43,146 nt of DNA from Deltaproteobacteria bacterium (GCA_021813685.1 JAKAJS010000094.1:1-43146); one strand, 5' to 3'. Shown: positions 15,492 to 24,494, numbered from the stretch's first letter. Notes: generated by a model not told the origin, from the sequence alone. Numbers and translations are program-made.

Positions 15492-16883
15492 CTAGCCGCC
15501 AAGCATGCTTGCACTCTCGCGTATGGCTTCGGAGAGTGTCGGGTGGGCGTGGACGATTCGGCTGAGCTCCCGGGCGGTCAGGCGGGAGGTGAGGGCGACG
15601 ACGCATTCGGCGATGAGTTCGGAGGCGTGCGGGCCGATGATGTGTACGCCCAGAAGGCGCCCGGATCTTGCGTGTGCGAGAAGCTTTACAAATCCTGCCG
15701 TCTCGCCCAGGCACTGCGCGCGTCCGGTCCCGGCAAAAGGATAGACGGCCGATTTGTATTCGACGCCCAGCTGTTTTAACTCCTGCTCGCTTTTCCCGAC
15801 CGAGGCCGCTTCGGGCGATGTGTAGACCACGGCGGGAATGCAATCGTAGTCGACCTCGCCTGCAAGTCCGGCAATCCCTTCGACCGCGGCGATGCCTTCG
15901 GCAGAAGCCTTGTGGGCGAGCATGGGACCGGGGATGAGGTCTCCTATGGCATAGACCCCCGGAAGGGTGGTCCTGTAGTTTTCGTCCACGAGGATAGAGC
16001 CGCCGGGGCCCTGTGCGATTCCCACCTCCTCCAGACCCAGGCCGCGCACCAGGGGCTTTCTGCCCACGGCTACCAGCACTCGATCGAATTCTGCCTCCTC
16101 CTCCCGGCCCTCGCCCGCATCGAGGAAAAGCCCCACTTTTCCCGCTCTTTTTTCCGCGCGAACGACCTTCGTTTTCACGCGAAACTCGATCCCCTGTTTT
16201 TTCAGCAGCCGTTCCAGGAGTCTTCCCACCTGCTCGTCGAGTGTAAAGGCTATTCGGGGCAGGAGTTCAACAACCGTTACGCGCGTGCCCAGGCGCGCCC
16301 ATACGGAGCCGAGTTCGAGCCCGATGTAGCCTCCGCCCACAATCGCCAGTCGCTCGGGGACCGCGTCGAAGGCGAGCGCCCCGGTCGAACTCACGATAAG
16401 TTTTTCGTCGTAGGGCAGGAAGGGCAACTCGACCGGCTCGCTTCCCGTGGCCAGAAGCACCGCTTTTTTGGCGCGGTAGAGCGAACGCTCGCCGTCCGGT
16501 CCGGCCACTTCCACTTCTTGCGCGGACCGAAGACTCGCCGAGCCCTGAACCAGGAGCACGCGGTTTCTTTCCAGGAGCTTTCGGACATTTTCCGAAAGGC
16601 CTGCGACGATTCTTTCCTTTCGCTCCATCAAGGCCGCGAGGTCGATCGAAACATTCTCGGTGCGAATTGCGTGCTCGCCCAGCCGGTCTTTGGCCACGAC
16701 GAAGTGTTCGGTAGACTCCAGGAGCGCCTTGCTCGGAATGCAGCCGATAGTGAGGCAGACTCCTCCGGGGCGCGCCTCTTTTTCTATGCACGCCGTCTTC
16801 ATTCCCAGCTCCGCTGCCCGGAGGGCGGCCACGTATCCGCCGGGGCCGGCCCCGATCACGATCACATCGAATTCTTCAGCCAT
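15492..16883 (-). CDS. lpdA: Dihydrolipoyl dehydrogenase (E3)
   Basis: A 463-aa flavoprotein disulfide reductase that reoxidises lipoamide of the E2 subunit with NAD. The N-terminal FAD site is GAGPGG (11-16), the redox pair Cys43 and Cys48 is in GGVCLTIGCIPSK, the NAD-binding site is GGGYIGLELG near 180, and the C-terminal HAHPTLSEA carries the active-site His-Glu. It is the third gene of a sucA-sucB-lpdA operon, 60 bases after sucB, so it is probably dedicated to the 2-oxoglutarate complex. Confidence 0.95.
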   Translation of the reverse strand: MAEEFDVIVIGAGPGGYVAALRAAELGMKTACIEKEARPGGVCLTIGCIPSKALLESTEHFVVAKDRLGEHAIRTENVSIDLAALMERKERIVAGLSENVRKLLERNRVLLVQGSASLRSAQEVEVAGPDGERSLYRAKKAVLLATGSEPVELPFLPYDEKLIVSSTGALAFDAVPERLAIVGGGYIGLELGSVWARLGTRVTVVELLPRIAFTLDEQVGRLLERLLKKQGIEFRVKTKVVRAEKRAGKVGLFLDAGEGREEEAEFDRVLVAVGRKPLVRGLGLEEVGIAQGPGGSILVDENYRTTLPGVYAIGDLIPGPMLAHKASAEGIAAVEGIAGLAGEVDYDCIPAVVYTSPEAASVGKSEQELKQLGVEYKSAVYPFAGTGRAQCLGETAGFVKLLAHARSGRLLGVHIIGPHASELIAECVVALTSRLTARELSRIVHAHPTLSEAIRESASMLGG

Positions 16884-16904
16884 GTTTTCCTTTTTCCTTT
16901 TCCC

Positions 16905-16932
16905 GTTGGGGTTCGCTTTAGCTCACCCCAAC
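16905..16932. other. Inverted repeat between sucB and lpdA
   Basis: Arms GTTGGGGT (16905-16912) and ACCCCAAC (16925-16932) with a 12-base loop fill half of the 60-base gap. No T-run follows on the transcribed minus strand, so it may tune relative expression or RNA stability instead of ending transcription. Confidence 0.4.
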
Positions 16933-16943
16933 CTACTTTTTCC

Positions 16944-18248
16944 CTATATTTCCATGAGGATCCGTTCCGGGCTTTCGATGCACTCCTTGATTCTCTTGAG
17001 GAAAGTGACTGCCTCTCTGCCGTCTATGATCCGGTGGTCGTAGCTGAGCGCTACGTACATCATCGGCCGGATGACCACCTGTCCGGCGACCGCGATGGGT
17101 CGCTCCTCAATTTTGTGCAACCCCAGGATGGCGCTCTGGGGCGGGTTCAAAATCGGGGTGCTGAGAAGCGAGCCGAATACCCCCCCGTTTGTGATCGTAA
17201 ACGTTCCCCCTTCCAGATCGGAGATATCGAGCCGGTTTTCCCGCACCTTTTGGGCGAAATCGGATATGGTCTGTTCGATGGCCGCAAAACCCAGTTTGTC
17301 GGCATTTCGGATCACCGGCACGACCAGGCCCCGTTCAGCTCCGATAGCCATTCCGATGTGATAGTAGTTGTGGTAGACGATGTCGTGTCCGTCGATAAAT
17401 GCGTTCACTACGGGCATTTCCTGTAGCGCCGCAATGGCCGCCTTTACGAAAAAGGACATGAGTCCGAGCCGTATCCCGTGTTTTTTGTGGAAATCTTCCC
17501 CGAAATTTTTCCGGATCTTCTGCACCCGGCTCATGTCGATTTCGTTAAATGTGGTGAGCATGGCGGTATTCTGTCGGGCTTCGAGCAGTCGTGCGGCGAT
17601 GCGTTGCCGAATGGGTGTCATGGGCTTTCGGACGGTCTGCTCCGGAGCCTCTCCCGCCGCTTTGCGAGGCGTCGGGGCCGGTTTGCCGGGGCGGGCTGCG
17701 GGCATGCTCTCTTCAGGACCTCGCCCCTCGAGATGGAGAAGGAGGTCTCCCTGCGTTATTCTTCCCCCCGGACCCGTTGGAGTTACGGAGGAAAGATCGA
17801 TCCCTTTTTCCTCGGCGAAGGCCCGGATCGAAGGGGAAATCAGCGGTTTTGCCGCGGCGGGCGCTTGCCCGCCCGCAGGCGGAGCAGGAGGGGTTTTCGC
17901 CTCCGCGGGTTTTGCAGCGACCTCGGCGGGCGGCGAAGGCTCAGGCGTGGAGGGGGCCGGGGTGGGGGGCTCTTTTTTTTCCGGCTCTGCTTTTTGGGGC
18001 GCCGGTGCTTTTGCGGCGCCCTCTTCGAGCCGGCCGACAACGCTTCCCACCTTTACCGTCTCCCCTTCCGCAACGAGGATTTTCAATACGCCGTCCGCGG
18101 GGGCCGAGATCTCGAGGGTGACCTTGTCCGTTTCGATAACGAACAGGATATCGTCTTTTCGGACCTGTTCCCCCTCGCGCTTGAGCCACTGCGCGAGAAG
18201 GGCTTCCTGGACCGATTCGCCAACTTCAGGGATTTTGAGTTCCGTCAT
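16944..18248 (-). CDS. sucB: Dihydrolipoyllysine-residue succinyltransferase, E2 of the 2-oxoglutarate dehydrogenase complex
   Basis: A 434-aa core subunit that transfers succinyl from lipoamide to CoA. Domains in order are one lipoyl domain (Lys42 in ETDKVTLE), an Ala/Pro-rich flexible linker (about 80-140), the E3-binding domain ([19 protein letters not shown]...GGRI), a second linker, and the catalytic domain ending in SYDHRIIDG with His405 and Asp409. ATG 18248 follows GGAGAC; an in-frame extension up to 18347 encodes no family sequence and is rejected. It lies between sucA (105 bases upstream) and lpdA. Confidence 0.95.
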   Translation of the reverse strand: MTELKIPEVGESVQEALLAQWLKREGEQVRKDDILFVIETDKVTLEISAPADGVLKILVAEGETVKVGSVVGRLEEGAAKAPAPQKAEPEKKEPPTPAPSTPEPSPPAEVAAKPAEAKTPPAPPAGGQAPAAAKPLISPSIRAFAEEKGIDLSSVTPTGPGGRITQGDLLLHLEGRGPEESMPAARPGKPAPTPRKAAGEAPEQTVRKPMTPIRQRIAARLLEARQNTAMLTTFNEIDMSRVQKIRKNFGEDFHKKHGIRLGLMSFFVKAAIAALQEMPVVNAFIDGHDIVYHNYYHIGMAIGAERGLVVPVIRNADKLGFAAIEQTISDFAQKVRENRLDISDLEGGTFTITNGGVFGSLLSTPILNPPQSAILGLHKIEERPIAVAGQVVIRPMMYVALSYDHRIIDGREAVTFLKRIKECIESPERILMEI

Positions 18249-18353
18249 GATGTCTCCTGTTTCGAAAAGAAGCGGGAAGCGAGAAGCGGGGAGCAGGAAG
18301 AACGAAGCCCCGTCGCTTTTCCCGGTTTCCGGGTGTCCACCGGCCATGGGCTC

Positions 18354-21080
18354 TCACGGTGCTGCGAACGCCATTTCCATCAGCTTGACCTGCTCTTGCC
18401 GGTAGGTGGCAAGGTATCCGGCGGCGGGGCTGGCCGCAGGGGCTCTTCCAATATAAGCAGGGTCTTTCCCCGTAAGCTTCTTTAGTCTCGATTGAATGAA
18501 ATTCCACCCCCCCATGTTTTCGGGCTCTTCCTGGACCCAATAGAATTCGGAGGCGGCGGGGTATTGGGCGAGCGCCCTTTGCAGGGATGCTTCCGGAAAG
18601 GGGTAGAACTGCTCGACCCGCAGAATCGCCGTGTTGCTCACCCCGGCCGCCTGCCGCTTTTCGACCAGTTCGTAATAGATTTTTCCGCTGCAGAAATAAA
18701 TCTTTTGCGCTCCCTCGAAACCGGGGTCTTCCAGTATTTCCCGGAAGTGGCCCGAGGAGAGTTCCGGGAGTGTGGAAACCGCCGCGGGAAGCCTCAGCAG
18801 GCTCTTGGGAGTAAGAACTACCAGAGGCTTTCGAAAATTTCTGCGCATCTGCCTGCGCAGAAGATGAAAGTACTGCGCCGGCGTGCTCGGGTAGCAGACC
18901 TGAACGTTATCGTCCGCGCAAAGCTGCAGATATCTTTCGAACCGGGCGCTCGAATGCTCCGGCCCCTGTCCTTCAAGTCCGTGGGGCAACAGGAGCGTAA
19001 GACCGCTCGAGCGGCGCCACTTGGACTCGGCGCTCGCAATGAACAGATCGAAAACCCACTGGGCGTTGTTGGCGAAATCGCCGAACTGGGCCTCCCAGAT
19101 CGTGAGGGTATCGGGGGAAGCGAGCGAATAGCCGTATTCGAACCCCAGAACGGCTCCTTCCGAGAGCATGCTGTCGTAGACCATGAAGGAGGCCTGGTCG
19201 GCGGCAAGATTGTTTAGCGGTGTGTAGCGCTTTTCGGTATTGACGTCGAAAAGAACGCTGTGCCTCTGGCTGAAGGTGCCCCTGCCGCTGTCCTGGCCGC
19301 TCAGACGAATGGGAGTGGACTCGGTGAGAAGCGTGGCGAAGGCCAGCGCCTCGGCGTTGGCCCAGTCGATCTCTTTTCCGCTTTCAACGCTTGTGAGCCT
19401 CTTTTCCAGGATCCGCTGGAGGCGGGGGTGAACCGCAAAGCCTTCCGGAAAGGTGTTGAGTTTTTTCGCGAGCTCCAGGAGCTTTTGTTCTCCGACTCCG
19501 GTTTCTACCGGTTCATGAGAATATTTGGTGCCGATTGCCTGCCATTCGTCGTAAAATTTCTCTTCGGGCATCCGGCACAGCTTGTCGTGCACCCTCTTGT
19601 GAGCAAGCTCCATGCACTCATTTATCCCCGCCTCGAGCCCGTCGAGATCCTCCTGTGAGACGAGGCCGGAGTCCTTAAGAGTCGTGAAATAAATTTTGTA
19701 GAGCGGATGGCGGTCCTTGATCCTGGCATACATGGAAGGCTGGGTGTAGTAGGGTTCGTCTCCCTCATTGTGGCCGTAGCGTCTGAAACACACAAGATCG
19801 AGCACCACGTCTTTAGCGAACTCCGAGCGGTAGTCCAGGGCCAGCCTTACGGCGTGCACCGCGGCTTCGGGGTCTTCTCCGTGCACGTGGAAGACCGGGG
19901 CCATCAGCATCTTGGCTATATCGGTCGCATAGCGGGTGGAGCGCGCGTGCTCGGGGAGGGTGGTAAACCCTATCTGGTTGTTTATCACGATGTGCAGCGT
20001 CCCTCCGGTCGAATAGCCCTCGAGCTGGGAGAGGTTCAACGTTTCGGCCACAACTCCCTGGCCCGCAAAGGCCGCGTCCCCGTGGATCAAAACGGGCAGC
20101 ACCCGGTTTCGCCCCTCTTCTCCCTGCCGCTCCTGTCTTGCGCGCGTGAGCCCTTCGAGCACGGGATCGACCGCCTCCAGGTGGCTGGGATTATTCGGAA
20201 TGAGCACTCGGATCTGCCGGCCTTCCCCCACGTCCAGGGCCTCGACCATATAGCCCCGGTGGTATTTTACGTCCCCCGAGCCGAAAAGCGACTGCGGGTC
20301 GTAATGCTCTTCGAATTCGCAGAAAAGATGCTCGAAAAGTTTCCCCAAAACGTTCACCTGTATGTTGAGACGCCCCCGGTGCGCCATTCCCAGAAGAATT
20401 TCGCCGCACCCGGCCTCCCCCGCATGGCGCAGCAGGAAGTGGAGCATCGCAGTGACGATCTCGGCCCCTTCCAGCGAGAAGCGTTTCTGGCCGACGTAGC
20501 GCGTGTGCAGGAAATGCTCGAAAAGCGTCGCCTGGCAGAGCTTGTTGAGAATTTCGAGCCGTTCGGCCTGGCTCAGATCGGGCCGGTTTCTCCTGGGCTC
20601 CATTCGCTCCTGGAGCCAGTAGCGTTCCCCCGGGTCCTGGAGATGCATGTATTCGACCCCGATCGACCTGCAGTAGGTTTGCTTGAGCGCCGAAACGATC
20701 TCCCGCAGCGGGGTGTCCTTCGCAAAGAGCGTCGAAGGGGTGTAGAAGGATCTTTCGAGGTCCTTTTCCGATAGACCGAAAGCCGAAAGGGACAGAAGCG
20801 CGTGTTCCTCTTCGCACCTGCCCAGCGGGTCGAGGCAGGTCAGGAGGTGTCCCAGATCGCGGTAGCGATAGATGAGTTCCTGCACACCGCACTGCCTGAG
20901 GATTTCGCTCCTGTCGAAAATCTCCCCGCCCCCCTTTGCGGAGCGGGCTGCAAGGTCGAAACCCTCGAAAAAGATCCGCCACTCGCGCTGTACGCTCTCC
21001 GGGTTCGATTTCCATTTGAGATATTCGGATTCGATATAGTCAGCCTGCAAATTCAAAGAATAGTTCATAATTTTATCCAT
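18354..21080 (-). CDS. sucA: 2-oxoglutarate dehydrogenase E1 component
   Basis: A 908-aa thiamine-diphosphate enzyme decarboxylating 2-oxoglutarate and succinylating the E2 lipoyl group. The N-terminus NLQADYIESEYLKWKSNPESV is typical of OdhA, and residues near HRGRLNIQVNVLGK, HGDAAFAGQGVVAETLNLS and VINNQIGFTT form the cofactor and magnesium site. The C-terminal transketolase-like part includes GHNEGDEP earlier and ends PAAGYLATYRQEQ. Length is normal for the family. Start is ATG 21080 or ATG 21068, neither with a strong ribosome site (GGAT seven bases before 21068). It is first in the sucA-sucB-lpdA operon; a complete complex suggests an oxidative TCA segment not relying solely on 2-oxoglutarate:ferredoxin oxidoreductase. 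Confidence 0.95.
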   Translation of the reverse strand: MDKIMNYSLNLQADYIESEYLKWKSNPESVQREWRIFFEGFDLAARSAKGGGEIFDRSEILRQCGVQELIYRYRDLGHLLTCLDPLGRCEEEHALLSLSAFGLSEKDLERSFYTPSTLFAKDTPLREIVSALKQTYCRSIGVEYMHLQDPGERYWLQERMEPRRNRPDLSQAERLEILNKLCQATLFEHFLHTRYVGQKRFSLEGAEIVTAMLHFLLRHAGEAGCGEILLGMAHRGRLNIQVNVLGKLFEHLFCEFEEHYDPQSLFGSGDVKYHRGYMVEALDVGEGRQIRVLIPNNPSHLEAVDPVLEGLTRARQERQGEEGRNRVLPVLIHGDAAFAGQGVVAETLNLSQLEGYSTGGTLHIVINNQIGFTTLPEHARSTRYATDIAKMLMAPVFHVHGEDPEAAVHAVRLALDYRSEFAKDVVLDLVCFRRYGHNEGDEPYYTQPSMYARIKDRHPLYKIYFTTLKDSGLVSQEDLDGLEAGINECMELAHKRVHDKLCRMPEEKFYDEWQAIGTKYSHEPVETGVGEQKLLELAKKLNTFPEGFAVHPRLQRILEKRLTSVESGKEIDWANAEALAFATLLTESTPIRLSGQDSGRGTFSQRHSVLFDVNTEKRYTPLNNLAADQASFMVYDSMLSEGAVLGFEYGYSLASPDTLTIWEAQFGDFANNAQWVFDLFIASAESKWRRSSGLTLLLPHGLEGQGPEHSSARFERYLQLCADDNVQVCYPSTPAQYFHLLRRQMRRNFRKPLVVLTPKSLLRLPAAVSTLPELSSGHFREILEDPGFEGAQKIYFCSGKIYYELVEKRQAAGVSNTAILRVEQFYPFPEASLQRALAQYPAASEFYWVQEEPENMGGWNFIQSRLKKLTGKDPAYIGRAPAASPAAGYLATYRQEQVKLMEMAFAAP

Positions 21081-21281
21081 TGTGGCGATTTATGCGTGTG
21101 GATCGGCGCCTGTTCATCCGTATGGTGATCGGCCTACAGATAGCTATTTGGATTCTAATGTCAAGAACCGGCGGTGTTTTGCGCAGGGCGTCGAAAAGAA
21201 GAGGAGGACAATCCGGAGCAGAAAGAGAAGCGGGGGAAATAAAAGGCCGATCGGTTCCGGGCAATGGGGCCGACCGAAACA

Positions 21282-21674
21282 TTACGCTCTCACATTCGCC
21301 TGCCCTTCGGGTCCGATGCCAAAACAGTCGATGAAATCTTCCAACAGGATCCTGTGCTTTATCGACAAATTTTCAAACTCGACCCCGCAGCGCCTGGTGC
21401 TTATCTGCTCCCAGGAACCTTCAGGGACTTCCTGATCATAGACAACCTTGCAGTGCACCTTGTCCAGGTGAATGAAGCGTCCATTGCTGCCAAATATCTT
21501 TATAGCGTTACGTTCCCCCTCGCCTGCATCAAGGGAAAGATATCTAAGGCAAAGCCCGCCCAGGCTGATATTTTGGATCCGCCCCATATTTTTCAACCCG
21601 TTGGGGTCGGTGAAAACCGCAAATGCCCCCTCCATAACGGGAAACCTTTTAAATTTTCTCTTTTCTTCACCCAT
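21282..21674 (-). CDS. PilZ domain protein
   Basis: A 130-aa single-domain PilZ protein, a likely cyclic-di-GMP receptor in the cytoplasm. The N-terminal arginine cluster (KRKFKRF) and NISLGGL (the D/NxSxxG motif) match the two ligand-binding signatures, followed by a beta-barrel with CGVEFENLS. It lies back to back with the cyclic-nucleotide-fold/PilZ gene across 266 bases. Downstream (minus strand) a weak hairpin of CGGTCGG and CCGATCG followed by GCCTTTTATTT near 21240-21270 could be its terminator. Confidence 0.85.
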   Translation of the reverse strand: MGEEKRKFKRFPVMEGAFAVFTDPNGLKNMGRIQNISLGGLCLRYLSLDAGEGERNAIKIFGSNGRFIHLDKVHCKVVYDQEVPEGSWEQISTRRCGVEFENLSIKHRILLEDFIDCFGIGPEGQANVRA

Positions 21675-21940
21675 TTTTCATCCAAATGAAAAAAATAGCG
21701 ATAGAAATTCTACAAAGCGGCCCAAAATTCAGGGCGGCGGGGTTTCATTTTCTGACGAATACAAAAAGCTTCTCCTTTACAGCATTTTAGCAGTCCCGCT
21801 GGCAAAACGCAAATCTCCTGTAAGGGGCTTCTTTACGTCTTGCCCCCGGCATTTCCGTAAAAGCAGTGGACTGGTGCAAGATTGCGAACTAAAATAGAAA
21901 CCTACCGGTCCGAAGACCATTTCCATAGAAAGTCAAAAAC

Positions 21941-22957
21941 ATGGTCGAAAAAGAAAAACTGTTACAGGACCACATTGGGCGGGGGAACCTAGAGGCTGCG
22001 ATAGAGCTTCTCTTCACACTCGCAGTCGACAGCGCAAAAGCCGGTGATTTCGAATCCGCCGAGTCGATGAGATCGCGCATCGTCGCCTTGGACCCGATGG
22101 CTTTCCGGGAGATAGTCCGTTTGGGAGAGATCATCGAAGAGGAAAAAGCGCGAAAAATCGAGCCAACCCATCGACGAACCTGGAGCCGTCTCTACGAGGG
22201 CTTAAGCGTGGAGGAGGCGAATGCGCTCTATTTCGAGTCCCGAAAAGCAATCTATGAGATCGGGGAAACGGTGTTCGAGCAGGGGGAGTGGAAGCCCCGG
22301 CTCTACCTGCTCGACAGTGGACGCGCCAATATCACCTATTGCCGCGATGGCGGGGAGTTCCTTTTGAAGACCATCGAAGCGGGGCAGTTCGTCGGGGAGG
22401 ATGTCTTCTTCTCGTGTGCGGTCTGCACCACCTCCATGATCGCCCGGTCGAGGCTTGAGGTGCGCTATCTCGATGCAGAGGTTCTCAACGGCTGGAAGTG
22501 CGTCCATCCGGTGCTCGAATCCAAATTGCTCGGATTTGTCTCCTGCGTGGAGAGCATCTCCGAGCTCTTGAAAGCCAGGGAAATGGACCGGCGGAGCATG
22601 GACCGGGTCAATGTCGGGGGGAAAGCGACGGTCGTACTGATAAACCTCTCCGGTGAACCGGAGGTCAATACTTTTGTGGTGGACCTTTGCGACATATCCC
22701 GGGGCGGGATGTGCTTTCTGGGAAGGTTTTCCGAAAGTACGGCCGGCCGGCTGCTCGGAAACAGGCTTTGCATCAGCTGCTCGGACCCCCAAAACGGGCC
22801 GCTGCAAAACTTTGAGCAATTCGGAACCATCGTGGGGGTCCAGTTCCATTCCTTTGAGGATTGCACCGTCAACGTCAAATTCGACCAGTTTCTATCCGAA
22901 AGCCTGGTGGAACTCTTGGGAAAATCCTTGCCCCAGAGGCCGGGGTGCGATTTCTAA
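21941..22957 (+). CDS. Cyclic-nucleotide-binding-fold plus PilZ domain protein
   Basis: A 338-aa cytoplasmic protein with three parts. Residues 1-70 are helical (LEAAIELLFTLAVDSAKAGDFESAESMRSRI has a TPR-like look). Residues about 80-195 form a cNMP-binding beta-roll (YEIGETVFEQGEWKPRLYLLDSGRANI, then EAGQFVGEDVFF). Residues about 215-320 form a PilZ domain with RRSMDR and DISRGGM. There is no DNA-binding helix-turn-helix. The phosphate-binding cassette reads GEDVFFSCAVCTTSM, without the Arg of true cAMP binders, so the first domain may not bind cyclic AMP. The protein probably joins cyclic-di-GMP to another signal. Ribosome site is weak (GAAAG). Confidence 0.8.
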   Translation: MVEKEKLLQDHIGRGNLEAAIELLFTLAVDSAKAGDFESAESMRSRIVALDPMAFREIVRLGEIIEEEKARKIEPTHRRTWSRLYEGLSVEEANALYFESRKAIYEIGETVFEQGEWKPRLYLLDSGRANITYCRDGGEFLLKTIEAGQFVGEDVFFSCAVCTTSMIARSRLEVRYLDAEVLNGWKCVHPVLESKLLGFVSCVESISELLKAREMDRRSMDRVNVGGKATVVLINLSGEPEVNTFVVDLCDISRGGMCFLGRFSESTAGRLLGNRLCISCSDPQNGPLQNFEQFGTIVGVQFHSFEDCTVNVKFDQFLSESLVELLGKSLPQRPGCDF

Positions 22958-22979
22958 TCGTCCCCATCTCCGATGAGAC

Positions 22980-23218
22980 TTAAAGTGTGACGCTCTCTAC
23001 GGAGAACAACGCACGTGCAATTTCTGTTGGAAATTCAACCACAACGAAGTGGCTCTTGTGGTAGAGATAATCTCCCCGCTCTCATCGATGATTCTTAAGA
23101 GATCGTCGCCGGCAGCCGCTTCATCAGGTACGATCTCATATATCTTTCTCAAGATCAGAGAGGCCTCACTATCGGTATTATCGACGCAGATTGCGAAATG
23201 TCTTTTATACTCAGTCAT
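22980..23218 (-). pseudogene. Conserved hypothetical protein, C-terminus frameshifted
   Basis: The open frame as read encodes 73 aa (22997-23218), starting MTEYKRHFAICVDNTDSEASL, and continues to IIDESGE. After that the sequence loses likeness to its family. In the +1 frame from about 23072 it continues DYLYHKSHFVVVEF and on to ARALFSVESVTL with a stop at 22980. DESGEDYLY is the expected family sequence. A single missing base in the GGGGA run at 23073-23077 explains this. It may be a real mutation or a sequencing error. The function of the family is unknown. It follows the 78-aa gene after four bases, and such pairs are common in bacteria. Confidence 0.75.
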
Positions 23219-23222
23219 CGAC

Positions 23223-23459
23223 TCATTCCACGTAACGTTTAATTTTGATATCCTTGCGTCCCACCCCCGTGGGCTTCGTACCAGTGTAACTCAACCAGCC
23301 GGACATTTCTCCATTGGGGAGTCGGGCATGCGCTCTGCCCTTGAGCTTTCTCCACCGTCCCGGTCCATAGGTCTTTTCAAGGTACGCCAAATTGCGAATG
23401 CCGGTCCCCACCGAGATGATCTCGATGCTTTCAATTTGGCTGATCACTTCAAATTTCAC
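23223..23459 (-). CDS. Conserved small hypothetical protein, partner of the frameshifted gene
   Basis: A 78-aa basic protein with the recognisable core TYGPGRWRKLKG, then ARLPNG and the end TGVGRKDIKIKR, a pattern shared by many short bacterial proteins encoded next to DESGEDYLY-type proteins. It begins at GTG 23459 with GGGGAT seven bases upstream. The pair looks like a toxin-antitoxin or a small accessory cassette by size and spacing, but no functional motif supports that and I make no functional call. Confidence 0.7.
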   Translation of the reverse strand: MKFEVISQIESIEIISVGTGIRNLAYLEKTYGPGRWRKLKGRAHARLPNGEMSGWLSYTGTKPTGVGRKDIKIKRYVE

Positions 23460-23594
23460 AATTCATCCCCGTCTAAAAGGCGCCCCCCCGGTGCAGGCCG
23501 CAGAAAATTGGAGACGTAGGCATTTCGTCCCATTTTGCCGCAGACATTTGCCGCCTGACGTCTCCGACAGGCCCGTGCAACCGAGGCCGCTTAG

Positions 23595-23622
23595 GGTGGG
23601 CACAGGCGACATCGTGCCCACC
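23595..23622. repeat. Inverted repeat GGTGGGCAC...GTGCCCACC
   Basis: Perfect 9-bp arms at 23595-23603 and 23614-23622 with a 10-base loop, about 40 bases past the SRPBCC gene stop. Similar TAGGGTGGGCAC hairpins recur in many bacterial genomes as interspersed palindromes. It could also act as a transcript end for the minus-strand gene, but no T-run follows. Confidence 0.5.
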
Positions 23623-23662
23623 ACCTTCATGGCCCGGGGTGCCGGATGGCATCCAATTGGTT

Positions 23663-24130
23663 CTATCCTTTTGCCTCGGCTTGCTCGCACCTCGTTTCTG
23701 TAACAATCTGCCCGGTTTCGAGCAAAGATTTCAAATTGGAAAGAATTTTCGGCCACCCGCCCGACACTGCCTCGATGAATTTCGACGGCTTCCTGTCGAT
23801 CCTGTGTGTGACCGTCAATTTCGTGGAATTGTCCGCGGGTTCGATTTCGAACATGCACTGAGAGTAACCTTCCTCTTTCAACTCCTCTCTCCACTCATGC
23901 CGCCACTTGATGACCAGACGTCTGGGTGGATCGCTCTCAAGAATTTCGCCGGCATCGGTGATTTGCCCTGTTTCGGAAACCATTTTCCACGCAGAACCCG
24001 ATTTCCACTCGCTTTCGCAATGCACGCCAAGCCAGTATTGTTTCATGAATTCCGGATTGGTAAGCGCGTACCACAGTTTGTCGGGAGTGGTCTTGATATA
24101 GGTTACGTAGACGAATTCGGATTCAGTCAT
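23663..24130 (-). CDS. SRPBCC (AHSA1-type) domain protein
   Basis: A 155-aa helix-grip protein of the Aha1/SRPBCC family, which binds hydrophobic ligands. It starts FVYVTYIKTTPDKLWYALTNPEFMKQYW, the family's strongest signature, with LVIKWRHEW and LTVTHRID later and a C-terminal helix GGWPKILSNLKSLLETG. Its start overlaps the ArsR-type gene by eight bases. Such regulator/SRPBCC pairs are a known common arrangement; the ligand is unknown. Confidence 0.88.
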   Translation of the reverse strand: MTESEFVYVTYIKTTPDKLWYALTNPEFMKQYWLGVHCESEWKSGSAWKMVSETGQITDAGEILESDPPRRLVIKWRHEWREELKEEGYSQCMFEIEPADNSTKLTVTHRIDRKPSKFIEAVSGGWPKILSNLKSLLETGQIVTETRCEQAEAKG

Positions 24131-24458
24131 TGTCGTTCTCCTCTAAAGCCTGTTTGAGATCGTGAAGCGCCTCGATCCTCCTGCGTTCAAACTTGTCGAT
24201 CCAACGCGCGTATATCTCGTAGATCGGCTCGGGATTGAGGTAGTGCAGCTTCTTTCGTCCCAGCTTTTTTGTGACTATGAGGTTCGCCTCTTCCAGCAAG
24301 ACCAGATGCTTGGTCACCGCCTGGCGGCTCATTTCCAACCCCTCGCACAACTCGCCAAGCGGCTGGCCGTTTTTTTTGCGCAGTTGGTCGAGCAGTTTTC
24401 TGCGGCTCGCATCTGCAAGGGCCTTAAATACTTTCTGTTCATCATTAAGAGTAACCAT
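24123..24458 (-). CDS. ArsR-family winged-helix regulator, probably from a leaderless transcript
   Basis: A 111-aa regulator: MVTLNDEQKVFKALADASRRKLLDQLRKKNGQPLGELCEGLEMSRQAVTKHL is a winged-helix region of ArsR type without a cysteine metal site, ending with a helical YEIYARWIDKFERRR segment. A longer frame to 24494 exists, but the promoter at 24465-24494 lies inside it. The predicted transcript start falls on the ATG at 24458 itself, so there is no room for a ribosome site. The regulator likely represses itself and the coupled SRPBCC gene by binding the palindrome in the promoter. Confidence 0.88.
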   Translation of the reverse strand: MVTLNDEQKVFKALADASRRKLLDQLRKKNGQPLGELCEGLEMSRQAVTKHLVLLEEANLIVTKKLGRKKLHYLNPEPIYEIYARWIDKFERRRIEALHDLKQALEENDND

Positions 24459-24464
24459 GGAGGA

Positions 24465-24494
24465 ATTATATGCAACCACATGGTTGCATATCAA
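24465..24494 (-). promoter_or_regulatory. Near-consensus promoter with a 24-bp palindromic operator for the ArsR/SRPBCC pair
   Basis: On the minus strand TTGATA (24489-24494) and a perfect TATAAT (24465-24470) are 18 bases apart. Between them lies ATATGCAACCA-N2-TGGTTGCATAT (24468-24491), perfect 11-bp arms overlapping both hexamers. The TATAAT is six bases from the ATG. Confidence 0.8.

Noticed and set aside
15912-17426. A 504-codon plus-strand frame opposite lpdA and sucB
   Set aside because: Antisense shadow of two well-recognised genes; no family signature and no ribosome site.
22997-23459. Toxin-antitoxin pair
   Set aside because: Size and spacing fit, but neither protein shows a toxin or antitoxin motif and one is frameshifted.
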